Shown here in pieces: positions 41,904 to 50,368 of a DNA stretch of 64,000 bases; the stretch's first letter is position 1, and each line of letters starts with the position of its first letter. This stretch comes from Nocardioides xinjiangensis (GTDB lineage: Bacteria > Actinomycetota > Actinomycetes > Propionibacteriales > Nocardioidaceae): positions 1 to 64,000 of the forward strand of contig NZ_JAFMSY010000004.1 in the NCBI RefSeq assembly GCF_017916455.1, in the 5' to 3' direction. The translations under genes were made by a program, and so were the position numbers. The notes below the pieces were generated by a model. That model saw nothing but the letters and a program-made list of their open reading frames with translations. It was not told where the DNA came from and searched no databases.

Positions 41904-42770
41904 ATGCGCGTCCCGTCCCTCGCCCGCCGCCTCGGCTCCGCCGCCCTGGTGCTGACCCTGGGAGTCGGGCTCGCCGCGTGCAGCGACGACTCCGGCTCCG
42001 GCGACACCCCGAGCTCCGCCACCGACGAGGGCTCGGAGTCCGCCTCCCCCGAGGAGCCGGCCGAGGAGGCGGAGACCGAGACGGAGGACCCGGCCGAGGC
42101 GTCGCCGGCCGAGCTCACCGCCGACGACTTCTACCCGTCGGTGATGGACGCGATGCGCGAGGCCGAGACCTTCGCCTTCGAGACGACCACCGGCACCGCG
42201 GGCCAGACCCAGACGATGACCGGCGAGGCCCGGTTCAGCGACGCGGGCATCGAGATGCAGGCGTCCAGCACGGGCGCCCAGGCCATGGAGATGATCCTCC
42301 TGGGCAAGGCGATGTACATGAAGTCGCCCGAGCTCGGCACCGGCGGCAAGTGGCTCAAGATCGACCTGAGCGACCCGAACTCGCTCTTCGGCATGATCGG
42401 CAAGGCCACCGACCCCGAGGTCATGTTCAAGGCGATGGAGGCCCCGAAGAAGCTCGAGCTCGTGGGCTCCGAGGAGGTCGACGGCGTCGAGACCAACCAC
42501 TACCGGATCACCCTCGACCCCTCGCAGTACCTCGACGCCATGGAGTTCCCGGCCGCGATGGCCGACATGCTCCCCGAGGAGATGGTGACCGAGATGTGGG
42601 TCGACGCCGACAACCTGCCGCGGAGGTTCGCGCAGACGCTGGAGGTCCCGGCGGTCGGTGGCGGCCAGCCGACGACCTCGACCACCGAGGGCACCTACTC
42701 CGACTTCGGCCTCGACGTGGAGATCGAGGAGCCCCCGGCCGGGCAGGTCACCGAGCAGCCGGGCATGTGA
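41904..42770 (+). CDS. Lipoprotein resembling the LppX/LprAFG lipid-binding family
   Basis: The 288-residue protein has a lipoprotein signal (MRVPSLARRLGSAALVLTLG, lipobox LAAC), an acidic low-complexity linker of about 45 residues (Glu/Ser/Pro-rich), and a globular domain with FAFETTTGTAGQTQTMTGEA, GKAMYMKSPELGTGGKWLKIDLS, NHYRITLDPSQYL and EMWVDADNLPRRF. This is the layout of the LppX/LprG-like proteins, half-barrels that carry lipids or lipoglycans to the outside in mycobacteria. CAGGAGAC lies 6 bases before the ATG. It is a single transcript between rplA and the convergent DnaB-like gene. Ligand unknown. Confidence 0.75.
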   Translation: MRVPSLARRLGSAALVLTLGVGLAACSDDSGSGDTPSSATDEGSESASPEEPAEEAETETEDPAEASPAELTADDFYPSVMDAMREAETFAFETTTGTAGQTQTMTGEARFSDAGIEMQASSTGAQAMEMILLGKAMYMKSPELGTGGKWLKIDLSDPNSLFGMIGKATDPEVMFKAMEAPKKLELVGSEEVDGVETNHYRITLDPSQYLDAMEFPAAMADMLPEEMVTEMWVDADNLPRRFAQTLEVPAVGGGQPTTSTTEGTYSDFGLDVEIEEPPAGQVTEQPGM

Positions 42771-42791
42771 CGCCCGCGGTCGGCGAGCGGG

Positions 42792-43787
42792 TCAGTCGCG
42801 GAAGACCCGCTCGTCGATCAGCTGCTCCTTGACCTCGGTGCCCTCCGGCTCGAAGCGGCCCTGGTCGAAGCGCGTGCGGAACTGCAGCACCGCGCCGTCG
42901 CGGCCGAACCGGTTCTTCTCGACCGTCAGCACCGCGTAGTCGCGGAACCGCTCGGCGTTGCCGAGGTCGTAGGTCAGGTGGTGGCGCGCCACGATGTCGA
43001 ACTTGTTGTTGAGCACCAGCACGACGTCGGCCTCGTAGGCCAGCGCGCTCGACCCGCGCAGGTCGTTGGCCCGCATCCTCCTGCCGGAGCGCAGCGCCGC
43101 CTTGTCGGCTGCCGCGACGGCCAGCACCGGGGCGTTGATGTCGATCGCGAGGTCCTTCAGCCCCTCGACGACCTCGGTCGTGCTGGCCTCCTCGTCGAGG
43201 TGGTGCGACTTCACCTTCTGCAGGTAGTCGACGACCACGAGCGGCGTGGTCCCCGTCAGCTCGCGCACCGCCTCGATCGCGGCCTGGATCGCCGCCAGGT
43301 CGGTGCGGCTGCCGGTCGAGCGGTGCACGAAGAGCATCTCGGAGTACTGCGCGACCTTGGCCAGCGCCTCCACGCCCGAGGGCACCGACTCCAGCCGGTG
43401 CTCCAGCGAGCTGACCCACAGGTCGTCGAAGATCGAGCGGATGCTGCCGACCCGCACCTGGTCGGACTCGTCGAGCTCGCCGGCCTCGAGGGCGATCAGC
43501 TTCTGCGTGAGGTCCTCGGCGTCGTGCTCGTAGGAGAAGTAGAGCACCGGACGGCCGGTCGCGGCGTTGTTGCGCGCCACCTGCAGGGCGAAGGTCGACT
43601 TGCCGAGGCCCTGCGGGCCGGCGAGGAGGACCAGTGAGCCGGCCCGCATCCCGCCACCGATCAACGGGTCGAGCCCGCCGAAGCCGGTCCTCCAGACGCG
43701 CCCGGCCGCGTTGCGTCCGGTGAGCATGCGTTCGTCGCTACGGGCCAGCGAGGCCCCGACGGTCAAGAGCTGATGATCCACGCGCAC
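42792..43787 (-). CDS. Stand-alone DnaB C-terminal-like RecA-fold ATPase
   Basis: The 331-residue protein corresponds to the helicase domain of replicative DnaB without the N-terminal DnaG-binding domain. Visible: TGFGGLDPLIGGGMRAGSLVLLAGPQGLGKSTFALQVARNNA (start TGFGGLDPL; Walker A GPQGLGKST at about 58-66), PVLYFSYEHDAEDLTQKLIA, the Walker B strand TPLVVVDYLQKVK, and LRGSSALAYEADVVLVLNN with the DnaB H4-like pattern, then EKNRFGRDGAVLQFR. Such proteins occur beside rplJ in related actinobacteria as I recall, but no function is established. A GTG at 43787 is used; GTG at 43781 is an alternative. It is divergent from rplJ. Confidence 0.82.
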   Translation of the reverse strand: MRVDHQLLTVGASLARSDERMLTGRNAAGRVWRTGFGGLDPLIGGGMRAGSLVLLAGPQGLGKSTFALQVARNNAATGRPVLYFSYEHDAEDLTQKLIALEAGELDESDQVRVGSIRSIFDDLWVSSLEHRLESVPSGVEALAKVAQYSEMLFVHRSTGSRTDLAAIQAAIEAVRELTGTTPLVVVDYLQKVKSHHLDEEASTTEVVEGLKDLAIDINAPVLAVAAADKAALRSGRRMRANDLRGSSALAYEADVVLVLNNKFDIVARHHLTYDLGNAERFRDYAVLTVEKNRFGRDGAVLQFRTRFDQGRFEPEGTEVKEQLIDERVFRD

Positions 43788-43852
43788 ATGGAACCAGTGA
43801 TGGGTGCCCGACGTGGGAGGATTGCGCGGTTTCGCCGGGGAGCCGCGCCGAT

Positions 43853-43881
43853 TTGTCGGGTCCCCACCGGGCGCGTACTGT
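43853..43881 (+). promoter_or_regulatory. Predicted promoter of the rplJ-rplL operon
   Basis: TTGTCG (43853-43858) and TACTGT (43876-43881) are exactly 17 bases apart, close to the main sigma consensus. Transcription would begin near 43888, giving a leader of about 180 bases. Confidence 0.7.
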
Positions 43882-43887
43882 TGCCAC

Positions 43888-44067
43888 TCGAAACCAGAGA
43901 CCGCAGGTTGTCACGGGCTCCCCGCCCGTGACCGAAGGTCCGCAGCAGCGGACGGCCGGCGCAGGTGACAGAGCAGCGGCGCACGCCGCGACCACGCCCT
44001 GAGCCTGCGCTCAGGGCGTTCGTCGTCTGTGGGCCCGACGCCGGTGGTCAACCCCGGAAGGAGACCC
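43888..44067 (+). ncRNA. rplJ leader, likely L10-type autoregulatory leader RNA
   Basis: The roughly 180-base untranslated leader before rplJ is rich in helices, for example CACGGGC...GCCCGTG at about 43912-43929 and a purine-rich section with CAGCAGCGGAC and GACAGAGCAGCGG. It ends in an attenuator-like hairpin. L10 leaders in which the L10-L7/L12 complex binds a 23S mimic are known upstream of rplJ across bacteria; a covariance model is needed to confirm this one. Confidence 0.55.
43994..44019 (+). terminator. Attenuator-like hairpin in the rplJ leader
   Basis: A perfect 11-bp stem (ACGCCCTGAGC / GCTCAGGGCGT) with a CTGC loop is followed by TCGTCGTCTGTG, a T-rich stretch for this genome. 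It lies 48 bases before the rplJ ATG, where premature termination could adjust L10/L12 synthesis. Confidence 0.6.
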
Positions 44068-44733
44068 ATGGCGCGGCCAGAGAAGACTGCCGCCGTCGCA
44101 GAGATCGTTGAGTCCTTCAACGACTCCGCCGGCGCTGTGCTGACCGAGTACCGCGGGCTCACCGTGAAGCAGCTGCAGGACCTGCGGCGCTCCCTCGGCG
44201 AGAACGCCAACTACGCCGTGGTCAAGAACACGCTGGCCAAGATCGCCGCCACCGAGGTGGGCATCGACGGCTTCGACGACCTGCTGACCGGCCCCACCGC
44301 CATCGCCTTCATCAATGGAGACGTGGTCGAGGCCGCCAAGGGTCTGCGTGACTTTGCCAAGGCGAACCCCGCCCTTGTCATCAAGGGTGGAGTCCTCGAC
44401 GGCAAGCCGCTCGACGCGTCCGAGGTGGCCAAGCTGGCCGACCTCGAGTCGCGCGAGGTGCTGCTGGGCAAGCTGGCGGGCGCGATGCTCGCGAGCCTCT
44501 CCCAGGCCGTCTACCTGCTCAACGCCCCGATCGCCCAGGCCGCCCGTCTCGCGGGTGCGCTGCAGGCCAAGGCCGAGCAGGACCCCTCGATCCTCGCAGG
44601 TGGTGCCGGTACGCCGGCTGCTCCGGCTGCCGAGGACGCCCCGGCGGAGGAGGCCCCCTCGTCCGAGGGAGCCGCCGAGACCGAGGCGACCGACGAGGCT
44701 GCCGAGCCGGCCGCCGAGTCCACCGACGCCTGA
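44068..44733 (+). CDS. rplJ: 50S ribosomal protein L10
   Basis: The 221-residue protein begins [20 protein letters not shown] and matches L10: [50 protein letters not shown], and [20 protein letters not shown]. It forms the base of the L12 stalk. The C-terminal 55 residues are an Ala/Glu/Pro-rich extension typical of actinobacteria. GGAAGGAG lies 7 bases before the ATG. It is preceded by a long leader with an attenuator-like hairpin and followed by rplL after 81 bases. Confidence 0.97.
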   Translation: MARPEKTAAVAEIVESFNDSAGAVLTEYRGLTVKQLQDLRRSLGENANYAVVKNTLAKIAATEVGIDGFDDLLTGPTAIAFINGDVVEAAKGLRDFAKANPALVIKGGVLDGKPLDASEVAKLADLESREVLLGKLAGAMLASLSQAVYLLNAPIAQAARLAGALQAKAEQDPSILAGGAGTPAAPAAEDAPAEEAPSSEGAAETEATDEAAEPAAESTDA

Positions 44734-44814
44734 GCCCAGGCCGACGTACACCACCTGAAACCCGGCACGGCCCGCACCACCGCGGCCGCGCCACACACGG
44801 AAGGAACCGCCACC

Positions 44815-45210
44815 ATGGCGAAGCTCAGCACCGACGAGCTCCTTGACGCGTTCAAGGAGATGACCCTGATCGAGCTCTCCGAGTTCGTGAAGCAGTTCGA
44901 GGACACCTTCGGCGTCACCGCCGCCGCCCCCGTCGCCGTGGCCGCCGCCCCGGCCGCCGGTGGTGCCGCCGGTGGCGACGCCGCCGCCGTCGAGGAGAAG
45001 GACGAGTTCGAGGTCGTCCTCGAGGCCGCCGGCGACAAGAAGATCAACGTCATCAAGGAGGTGCGCGCCCTGACCTCCCTCGGTCTGAAGGAGGCCAAGG
45101 ACCTCGTCGAGGCCGCCCCCAAGACGATCCTCGAGAACGCCAACAAGGAGACCGCGGACAAGGCGAAGGAGGCCCTCGAGGCCGCCGGCGCCACCGTCAC
45201 GGTCAAGTGA
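44815..45210 (+). CDS. rplL: 50S ribosomal protein L7/L12
   Basis: The 131-residue protein has the dimerising N-terminal domain ([20 protein letters not shown]), the Ala/Gly hinge ([20 protein letters not shown]) and the C-terminal factor-binding domain ([42 protein letters not shown]). It recruits translational GTPases. GAAGGAAC lies 7 bases before the ATG. A 17-bp hairpin ends the rplJL operon before the mce genes. Confidence 0.98.
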   Translation: MAKLSTDELLDAFKEMTLIELSEFVKQFEDTFGVTAAAPVAVAAAPAAGGAAGGDAAAVEEKDEFEVVLEAAGDKKINVIKEVRALTSLGLKEAKDLVEAAPKTILENANKETADKAKEALEAAGATVTVK

Positions 45211-45244
45211 CCCACTGACGGCCGGTCCGCCGGCCGTCGACCGT

Positions 45245-45283
45245 CCGAGGGCGGCCACCCCACACCGGGGTGGCCGCCCTCGG
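45245..45283 (+). terminator. Strong terminator after rplL
   Basis: A perfect 17-bp stem (CCGAGGGCGGCCACCCC and its complement) with an ACACC loop starts 34 bases after the rplL stop. It separates the ribosomal operon from the mce operon. Confidence 0.85.
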
Positions 45284-45352
45284 CGCGTCCCGGGCCCCTG
45301 CAGTGACGAGCGTCGCACCGACGCGTAACCTCTCGCCGGGTCCGACGTTGGA

Positions 45353-45366
45353 CTACTCAGGAGTAG
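45353..45366. promoter_or_regulatory. Palindrome in the mce operon promoter region
   Basis: CTACTCAGGAGTAG has perfect 6-bp arms with an AG centre, 53 bases before the ATG of the mce ATPase and within an otherwise gene-free 208-bp spacer. It is a good size for a TetR- or GntR-type operator. No regulator gene is adjacent, and it does not match the KstR motif known for mycobacterial mce4. Confidence 0.45.
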
Positions 45367-45418
45367 CGGGCGGGGGCCGCTCGGACCGGACCTGAGCCCG
45401 AAGGGAGGAAGTGCGCGG

Positions 45419-46375
45419 ATGGGTGTGGAGATCCAGGTCCACGACCTCAGCAAGTCCTTCGGCAAGCAGCTCATCTGGGGCGACGTGACGCTCACCGTCC
45501 CCGCCGGCGAGATCTGCGTGATGCTCGGTCCGTCGGGAACCGGCAAGTCGGTCTTCCTCAAGACGCTCATCGGGCTGCTCAAGCCCGACAAGGGCTCGAT
45601 CGTCATCGAGGGCACCGACATCGCGAGCTGCTCCGAGCGTGAGCTCTACGAGATCCGCAAGCTCTTCGGCGTGCTGTTCCAGGACGGCGCGATGTTCGGC
45701 TCGATGAACCTCTACGACAACGTCGCCTTCCCGCTGCGCGAGCACACGAGGAAGTCCGAGTCCGAGATCCGCGACATCGTCATGGAGAAGATGGACCTCG
45801 TCGGCCTGCTCGGTGCCGAGGACAAGCTCCCCGGCGAGATCTCGGGCGGCATGCGCAAGCGCGCCGGCCTCGCCCGGGCCCTCGTGCTGGACCCGGAGAT
45901 CGTGCTCTTCGACGAGCCCGACTCGGGGCTCGACCCGGTGCGCACGGCGTTCCTCAACCAGCTCATCGTCGACCTCAACGCCCAGATCGACGCGACGTTC
46001 CTCATCGTCACCCACGACATCAACACCGCCCGGACCGTGCCGGACAACATCGGGCTGCTCTACCACCGCCACCTCGCGATGTTCGGTCCCCGCGAGCAGC
46101 TGCTCAGCTCCGAGGAGCCCGTGGTGCGCCAGTTCCTCAACGCCCAGCGCGTCGGCCCGATCGGCATGTCCGAGGAGAAGGACGCCGACGAGCTCGCCGC
46201 CGAGGCGGGCCAGGAGCTCCCGCCGCTGCCGCCGATCCCGCTCCAGCTCGACCCCTCCAACGGCATCCCGCGCCGCAGCCAGCGTCCGGCGGGGGAGTGG
46301 TGCCGCGAGAACGGCGTCACGCCGCCGCCCGGCTCGTTCCAGTCCAGCAACGCCGGCCTGGCCCCGGGGGTCTGA
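45419..46375 (+). CDS. mceG: Mce transporter ATPase (MceG/Mkl, MlaF-like)
   Basis: The 318-residue ABC ATPase powers the YrbE/Mce lipid importer. It has Walker A GPSGTGKSV (about 37-45), Q-loop VLFQDGAMFGSMN, signature EISGGMRKRAGLARALVLDP (ISGGM form typical of MlaF/Mkl), Walker B IVLFDEPDSGLDP and H-loop LIVTHDINTA. A 70-residue C-terminal extension, Pro-rich (ELPPLPPIPLQLDP), is like that of mycobacterial Mkl. GAAGGGAGGAA lies 9 bases before the ATG. Unlike in mycobacteria it heads a full mce operon; yrbEA starts 6 bases after its stop. Confidence 0.93.
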   Translation: MGVEIQVHDLSKSFGKQLIWGDVTLTVPAGEICVMLGPSGTGKSVFLKTLIGLLKPDKGSIVIEGTDIASCSERELYEIRKLFGVLFQDGAMFGSMNLYDNVAFPLREHTRKSESEIRDIVMEKMDLVGLLGAEDKLPGEISGGMRKRAGLARALVLDPEIVLFDEPDSGLDPVRTAFLNQLIVDLNAQIDATFLIVTHDINTARTVPDNIGLLYHRHLAMFGPREQLLSSEEPVVRQFLNAQRVGPIGMSEEKDADELAAEAGQELPPLPPIPLQLDPSNGIPRRSQRPAGEWCRENGVTPPPGSFQSSNAGLAPGV

Positions 46376-46381
46376 CGTCCC

Positions 46382-47167
46382 GTGGCCACGTCCATGTCCT
46401 CGCGCGCGCTCGCGCCCATCGGGGTCGCAGGCAACCTCTTCGCCTTCGCCCTCGACGTGGCTCGCGCGCTGTTCCGGCGCCCCTTCCAGCTGCGCGAGTT
46501 CATCCAGCAGGCCTGGTTCATCGCGTCGGTCACCATCGTCCCCACGGCGCTCGTGGCCATCCCGTTCGGCGCGGTGATCGCGCTGCAGGTGGGCGGGCTG
46601 ATCAAGCAGTTCGGCGCGCAGTCCTTCACCGGCTCCGCCTCCGTGCTCGCCGTCGTCCAGCAGGCGGCTCCGATCGGCACGGCACTGCTGATCGCCGGCG
46701 CGGGCGGCTCTGCCATCGCCGCCGACCTCGGGGCCCGCAAGATCCGCGAGGAGCTCGACGCCATGATGGTGCTGGGCATCGACCCGATCCAGCGTCTCGT
46801 CGTGCCCCGCGTGCTCGCGTGCATGCTGGTCGCGTTCTTCCTCAACGGCATGGTGAGCGTCGTCGGCGTGACCGGCGGCTACGTCTTCAACGTGGTCCTC
46901 CAGGACGGCACGCCCGGCGCCTACCTCGCCAGCTTCACCGCCCTCGCGCAGCTGCCGGACCTGTGGATCGGCCTGCTCAAGGCGCTGGTCTTCGGCCTGA
47001 TCGCCGCGATCGTCGCGTCCTACAAGGGCATGAACGCCAACGGCGGCCCGAAGGGCGTCGGCGACGCGGTCAACGAGTCGGTCGTCATCACGTTCCTGCT
47101 GCTCTTCATCGCCAACTTCGTCCTCAGCATGATCTACCTCCAGGTCGTGCCGCCGAAGGGCGGGTGA
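46382..47167 (+). CDS. yrbEA: MlaE/YrbE family permease A of the Mce transporter
   Basis: The 261-residue membrane protein matches YrbE-A: a substrate-side amphipathic start (RPFQLREFIQQAWFIASVTI), helices, the conserved QQAAPIGTALLIAGAGGSAIAADLG and ARKIREELDAMMVLGIDPIQ coupling segment with the Glu-rich loop that contacts the ATPase, and VSYKGMNANGGPKGVG-like SYKGMNANGGPKGVGDAVN near the C-terminus. It forms the membrane channel with YrbEB. The GTG start follows mceG by 6 bases and yrbEB begins 1 base after its stop. Confidence 0.93.
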   Translation: MATSMSSRALAPIGVAGNLFAFALDVARALFRRPFQLREFIQQAWFIASVTIVPTALVAIPFGAVIALQVGGLIKQFGAQSFTGSASVLAVVQQAAPIGTALLIAGAGGSAIAADLGARKIREELDAMMVLGIDPIQRLVVPRVLACMLVAFFLNGMVSVVGVTGGYVFNVVLQDGTPGAYLASFTALAQLPDLWIGLLKALVFGLIAAIVASYKGMNANGGPKGVGDAVNESVVITFLLLFIANFVLSMIYLQVVPPKGG

Positions 47168-47168
47168 G

Positions 47169-47993
47169 ATGGCCCTCCGCGACGTCTACGCCAAGCCGCT
47201 CGCCTCCCTCGACGACCTCGGGGGCCAGCTGGCGTTCCACCTCAAGGTGCTGCGGGCCGTGCCCCGCTCCGTCACCCGCTACCCGCGCGAGATCATGCGC
47301 ATCCTCGCCGAGGTGACCCTCGGCTCGGGCGCGCTCGCCGTCATCGGCGGCACCGTCGGCGTGATCATCGGCATGACCTTCTTCACCGGCGCCCAGGTCG
47401 GGCTCTCGGGCTACGCCGCGCTGAACCAGCTCGGCACCGCGGCCTTCTCCGGCTTCGTCTCGGCGTACTTCAACACGCGCGAGATCGCGCCGCTCGTGGC
47501 CGGCATCGCGCTGGCCGCGACCGTCGGCTGCGGGTTCACCGCCCAGCTCGGCGCGATGCGGATCTCGGAGGAGGTCGACGCCCTCGAGGTGATGGCCATC
47601 CCGTCGATGCCGTTCCTCGTCGCCACCCGCGTGGTCGGCGGCCTGATCGCCATCATCCCGCTCTACGTCGTGGGCCTGCTGTCGTCGTACTTCGCCAGCC
47701 GGTTGGTCGTGACCCAGGTCTACGGCCAGTCCGCCGGCACCTACGACCACTACTTCAACGCGTTCCTGCCACCGGGTGACGTGCTCTGGTCCTTCGGCAA
47801 GGTCCTCGTCTTCGCCGTCACGGTGATCCTCATCCACTGCTACCACGGCTACAACGCCTCCGGCGGTCCCGCCGGGGTCGGCGTCGCCGTGGGTCGCGCC
47901 GTGCGCACCAGCATCGTCGCGATCAACGTGCTGGACCTGCTGCTGTCCATGGCGATCTGGGGCGCCTCCACGACCGTCCGGCTGGCGGGGTGA
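47169..47993 (+). CDS. yrbEB: MlaE/YrbE family permease B of the Mce transporter
   Basis: The 274-residue permease has the same layout as YrbEA: RYPREIMRILAEVTLGSGAL, TREIAPLVAGIALAATVGCG, the coupling loop QLGAMRISEEVDALEVMAIP and the C-terminal YHGYNASGGPAGVGVAVGRA. Two distinct YrbE permeases, A and B, are typical of actinobacterial mce operons and differ from the homodimeric MlaE of proteobacteria. GGGTGAG precedes the ATG directly. Its stop overlaps the next start by four bases (GTGA). Confidence 0.93.
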   Translation: MALRDVYAKPLASLDDLGGQLAFHLKVLRAVPRSVTRYPREIMRILAEVTLGSGALAVIGGTVGVIIGMTFFTGAQVGLSGYAALNQLGTAAFSGFVSAYFNTREIAPLVAGIALAATVGCGFTAQLGAMRISEEVDALEVMAIPSMPFLVATRVVGGLIAIIPLYVVGLLSSYFASRLVVTQVYGQSAGTYDHYFNAFLPPGDVLWSFGKVLVFAVTVILIHCYHGYNASGGPAGVGVAVGRAVRTSIVAINVLDLLLSMAIWGASTTVRLAG

Positions 47994-49273
47994 GCGGCAT
48001 GAGGACCAAGTCCCTGGGCGTCGTCTTCCTCGTCCTGATGCTCGCCGCGGTGTGGGCGACCTACGCCGTGTTCACGAAGAAGTTCAGCGACTACGACGAG
48101 GTCACGGTCAAGGCGTCGAGGATCGGCCTGCAGCTGCCGCACCGGGCCGACGTGAAGATCAAGGGCGTGATCGTGGGCGAGGTGCTCGACTACGAGCCCA
48201 CGACCGAGGGCGCCGACATCACGCTCGGCCTCTACCAGGACCGCACCACCGACATCCCGCGCGACGTCACCGCCTCGATCCTGCCCAAGACGCTCTTCGG
48301 CGAGAAGTTCGTCTCCCTCGTCGTGCCCGACGGCGGCTCCTCCGCCCAGCCGATCGCCGACGGCGACGTCATCGAGCGCACCGACCTCTCGATCGAGGTC
48401 GAGCAGGTCCTCAGCGACCTCTACCCCCTGCTGCGCGCCGTCCAGCCTGCCGACCTCAACACCACCCTGAACGCGGTCGCGACCGCGCTGGAGGGCCGCG
48501 GCGAGCAGCTGGGCGAGACGATCGAGACCCTCGACCGCTACCTGACCCGGTTCAACCCCGAGCTCCCGGCCCTCGTCGAGGACCTGCGGCTGACCGCCGA
48601 GGTGTCCGACACGTACGCCGACGTGCTGCCCGAGGTCGCGACCATCCTGCGCAACACCATCACCACCACCTCCACGCTCGAGGACCGGGAGGACAAGCTC
48701 CAGGCGCTCTTCAACGACGTCTCGCAGTTCGCGTCCGTCGCGGAGCGGTTCACCCGGACCAACGGCGACAACCTGGTCCGCCTCGGCGACCTGGCCGCCG
48801 CCCAGCTCGACGTGTTCGCCCGCTACGCGCCCGGCTACCCGTGCCTGCTGGGCGGCATCGTCGGGGCCGGCAAGCTCCAGGCGGAGGCGTTCCGCGGGTT
48901 CACCCTCCACATCGTGCTCGAGACCCTCCCCAACCAGCCCCGCGGCTACGGGCCCCAGGACGCGCCCGTCTACGGCGACAAGCGCGGCTACTACTGCGGC
49001 CGGCTCCCGTCCCCGCCGTGGTCGCAGAGCAACCCGGTGACCCACCAGCCCGACTTCGTCGACGGCATCGACGAGCCCACCGGCAAGGGCACGAGCCGGG
49101 TCGGCCCCGGCTGGTCGGGGACCGCCGCCGGCTTCGCCGGCGGCCGCGACGAGGCCGCGCTGCTCAAGGCGCTGCTCGCGCCGGGGCTCGGCGTGAGCGC
49201 CGACGACGTGCCCGACCTGGGCGTCCTCCTGGTCGGGCCGATGGCGCGCGGCGCGGAGGTGTCGCTGCGATGA
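47990..49273 (+). CDS. mceA: Mce family protein A
   Basis: The 427-residue protein has an N-terminal membrane anchor (LGVVFLVLMLAAVWATYAVF), the MCE domain (EVTVKASRIGLQLPHRADVKIKGVIVGEV..., start EVTVKASRIGLQL) at about 40-120 and a long helical region (TLNAVATALEGRGEQLGETI, FNDVSQFASVAERFTRTNG) that builds the needle. The C-terminus contains Cys residues (GYPCLLGGIVG, GYYCGRLP) and a Gly-rich tail. GTG start overlaps yrbEB; an ATG three codons later is an alternative. In mycobacteria six Mce chains form a hetero-hexameric lipid tunnel. Confidence 0.93.
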   Translation: MSGMRTKSLGVVFLVLMLAAVWATYAVFTKKFSDYDEVTVKASRIGLQLPHRADVKIKGVIVGEVLDYEPTTEGADITLGLYQDRTTDIPRDVTASILPKTLFGEKFVSLVVPDGGSSAQPIADGDVIERTDLSIEVEQVLSDLYPLLRAVQPADLNTTLNAVATALEGRGEQLGETIETLDRYLTRFNPELPALVEDLRLTAEVSDTYADVLPEVATILRNTITTTSTLEDREDKLQALFNDVSQFASVAERFTRTNGDNLVRLGDLAAAQLDVFARYAPGYPCLLGGIVGAGKLQAEAFRGFTLHIVLETLPNQPRGYGPQDAPVYGDKRGYYCGRLPSPPWSQSNPVTHQPDFVDGIDEPTGKGTSRVGPGWSGTAAGFAGGRDEAALLKALLAPGLGVSADDVPDLGVLLVGPMARGAEVSLR

Positions 49274-50307
49274 GCGCGGTGCTGGACAAGAAGACGTCCC
49301 TCGACCTGGTCAAGCTGCTGGTCTTCGTCGTGGTGACCTCCCTCGCCACGACGGTGCTCGTCGTGACCATCGGCAACCTCGGGTTCGGCTCGTCGCGCGA
49401 GTACAGCGCCGAGTTCACCGACGCCACCGGCGTCACGAAGGGTGACGACATCCGCGTCGCGGGTGTCCGCGTCGGCACGGTCGAGGACGTCGAGATCGTC
49501 GACCGCACCCGGGCGCTCGTGACGTTCTCCGTGGACAAGGGCACGCCCGTCAACGGCGGGACCAACGCGGCCATCCGCTACCGCAACCTCGTCGGGCAGC
49601 GCTACATCTCCCTCACCCAGGAGGTCGGCGACACCGCCCGCCTGCCTGCGGGCTCGACCATCCCCGTCTCCCGCACGAAGCCCGCCCTCGACCTGACGGT
49701 GCTCTTCAACGGCTTCAAGCCGCTGTTCCAGGCGCTGTCCCCCGAGGACGTCAACCAGCTGTCCTACGAGCTCATCCAGGTCTTCCAGGGCGAGGGCGGC
49801 ACCCTCGAGGGACTGCTGGCGCACACCGCGTCGGTCACCTCGACGCTGGCCGACCGCGACGAGGTCATCGGCGAGCTGATCGACAACCTGTCGCTCGTGC
49901 TCGACCACGTCGCCGACCGTGACAAGCAGCTGACCCGCCTGATCCGGTCGTTCCGCACCCTGGTCGGTGGGCTGAAGAAGGACCGTCACGCGATCCTGGG
50001 CTCCCTGGAGGAGGTCTCCGCGCTGTCGGTGGAGACCGCCTCGCTGATCGACGGCATCCGCGAGCCCTTCGTGAAGGACATCCGCGAGCTGCGAGCCGTG
50101 GCGGGCAACGTCGACAGGAACAAGGCCGAGCTGGACCGTGCCCTGCAGGTGCTGCCCATCAAGCTGAACAAGATCGGCCGCACCGCGATCTACGGGTCGT
50201 TCTTCAACTTCTACCTCTGCGAGTTCCAGGGCCGGGTCAACCTGCCGGGCAACGTCTCGATCCCGGTCAAGTACCAGACCGGCTCCGACAGGTGTGATCT
50301 CGGATGA
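49270..50307 (+). CDS. mceB: Mce family protein B
   Basis: The 345-residue protein has a membrane anchor (LVKLLVFVVVTSLATTVLVV), the MCE domain (YSAEFTDATGVTKGDDIRVA, GVRVGTVEDVEI, NAAIRYRNLVGQRYISLTQE) and a long helical part (LTRLIRSFRTLVGGLKKDRH, FVKDIRELRAVAGNVDRNKA). It ends with CEFQGRVNLPGNVSIPVKYQ and a final Cys, typical of MceB. The ATG overlaps the mceA stop (ATGA). mceC follows after 61 bases, the widest gap in the mce operon. Confidence 0.93.
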   Translation: MSAVLDKKTSLDLVKLLVFVVVTSLATTVLVVTIGNLGFGSSREYSAEFTDATGVTKGDDIRVAGVRVGTVEDVEIVDRTRALVTFSVDKGTPVNGGTNAAIRYRNLVGQRYISLTQEVGDTARLPAGSTIPVSRTKPALDLTVLFNGFKPLFQALSPEDVNQLSYELIQVFQGEGGTLEGLLAHTASVTSTLADRDEVIGELIDNLSLVLDHVADRDKQLTRLIRSFRTLVGGLKKDRHAILGSLEEVSALSVETASLIDGIREPFVKDIRELRAVAGNVDRNKAELDRALQVLPIKLNKIGRTAIYGSFFNFYLCEFQGRVNLPGNVSIPVKYQTGSDRCDLG

Positions 50308-50368
50308 CGTCACCCCGCGCCGTTCTCCCCCGCTGCGCTGCTCCGAACAACGTCGAGGGGACCCCGAC

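Noticed and set aside
50294..50368. An upstream GTG start for mceC overlapping mceB
   Set aside because: The extra 25 residues are not protein-like and the ATG at 50369 has a good Shine-Dalgarno followed by the usual MceC membrane anchor.
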